Positions 5,347 to 5,865 of a stretch of 5,865 bases of DNA are shown here, piece by piece. Below the pieces are notes generated by a model. The model saw only the letters and a list, made by a program, of their open reading frames with translations, did no database searches and was not told the origin of the DNA. Numbering within the stretch: position 1 is the first letter of the stretch; each line of letters begins with the position of its first letter. The stretch comes from Candidatus Sigynarchaeota archaeon. Lineage in GTDB: Archaea; Asgardarchaeota; Jordarchaeia; Jordarchaeales; Jordarchaeaceae. Position numbers and translations under genes: made by a program. The stretch is taken from positions 1 through 5,865 of the forward strand of contig JAUQYY010000022.1 in assembly GCA_030587505.1 (NCBI GenBank), in the 5' to 3' direction.

Positions 5347-5865
5347 ATGAGGGTAATTCCCGTTATAGATGTGCTGGGAGGCATGGCCGTTCAGGCCATA
5401 AGGGGTGAACGGCAGAAATATCAGCCTCTGAAAACCGTTTTGGCTTCCTCCTCGGACCCTGTGGACGTGGCCTTGGCGTTCCAGAAGCATTTCGGCTTCG
5501 AAGAGCTGTACGTAGCGGATCTGGACGCCATACAGGGTTCAGCGTCGAACTTGGATATTATCAAGGAAATCGCCAATAGAACCGACCTGAGAATCATTAT
5601 AGACGCGGGTGTAAACAATCCAAGGGACGCAGTGGAGATTCTGGAGGCGGGCGCTGCGAAGGTCATCATCGCCACCGAAACCCTGGAGTCAATCAAGCAG
5701 CTCGAAGAGTGCGTAAAGGCGATTGGAAAAAACAGGACCGTGGGGAGCCTCGACTACAAGGAGGGGCGAATCCTAACAAAGTCCGAGGAAATAATGAAAT
5801 TTACCCCCGTTCAAGCAGCGGAAATCTTCGAGAAGAATGGCGTCAGCGAAATCATTTTCCTAGAA
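5347..5865 (+). CDS. HisA-like C1-pathway protein (hisAF_rel / COG1411 type), cut by window end
   Basis: The first 173 residues of a (beta/alpha)8-barrel protein related to HisA are present; the rest lies beyond the window. Visible barrel motifs are the N-terminal strand IPVIDVLGGMAVQAIRGER (4-22) with the catalytic-type Asp, YVADLDAIQGS (55-65) with the second Asp, phosphate-binding type IIIDAGVNNPRDAVEILEAGAAKVIIATETL (84-114), and TVGSLDYKEGRIL (131-143). 'AIRGERQKYQPL' is typical of the archaeal/methylotroph HisA-related family rather than true histidine HisA, which has a different stretch (roughly KLVQGDY) there. That family co-occurs with H4MPT/methanofuran genes and its reaction is, to my knowledge, unsettled. 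The ATG at 5347 has GAGGT eight bases upstream, inside a possible hairpin. It is divergent from mfnD, sharing a symmetric promoter region, which supports a C1-cofactor role. True HisA is the alternative, less likely. Confidence 0.85.
   Translation, partial: MRVIPVIDVLGGMAVQAIRGERQKYQPLKTVLASSSDPVDVALAFQKHFGFEELYVADLDAIQGSASNLDIIKEIANRTDLRIIIDAGVNNPRDAVEILEAGAAKVIIATETLESIKQLEECVKAIGKNRTVGSLDYKEGRILTKSEEIMKFTPVQAAEIFEKNGVSEIIFLE

Noticed and set aside
5188..5696. Two minus-strand frames opposite the start of the HisA-like gene
   Set aside because: They are antisense to a clearly motif-bearing gene and one crosses the divergent promoter.
1..5865. CRISPR array, insertion sequence or transposase
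   Set aside because: No regularly spaced repeats and no transposase-like protein were seen.

Overview
The window looks archaeal. It carries two genes of methanofuran biosynthesis (mfnD, mfnF) and a HisA-like gene of the kind found with tetrahydromethanopterin/methanofuran C1 enzymes. It also has a tandem universal-stress protein and a DUF2240-like protein, a family known to me from archaea. Promoter-like sites are TATA boxes rather than bacterial -35/-10 pairs, and GTG and TTG starts are supported by good Shine-Dalgarno (SD) sequences. A methanogen, an archaeoglobus-like organism, an anaerobic alkane oxidiser or a Bathyarchaeia-type C1 archaeon would all fit; the sequence alone does not decide.

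Layout. 1-258 has no convincing protein gene. It contains a roughly 124-base element whose ends are long imperfect inverted repeats, a candidate structured RNA or small inverted-repeat element. 259-822 (minus) is a DUF2240-like protein with a very charged tail. 903-1868 (minus) is a two-domain UspA-family protein with a TTG start. 1869-2257 is an AT-rich gap holding the UspA promoter and the 3' end of the next transcription unit. 2258-5170 (minus) is a compact cluster read in the order mfnD, an unrecognised 177-residue helical protein, mfnF. 5171-5346 is a divergent promoter region. 5347 to the window edge (plus) is the 5' part of the HisA-like gene.

How the genes work together. MfnD joins tyramine to glutamate. 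MfnF joins that product to the activated aminomethylfuran to build the methanofuran core. The helical gene sits between them with strong translation signals, so it is the best candidate here for an undescribed accessory to this pathway. The HisA-like gene is divergent from mfnD, and the two TATA boxes lie in a perfect 10-bp inverted repeat, so the units may be co-regulated. The HisA-like leader can also fold a 7-bp hairpin over its own SD sequence.

Most noteworthy: the unassigned element at 27-150, the orphan helical gene inside the methanofuran cluster, the symmetric divergent promoter, and the SD-covering hairpin.
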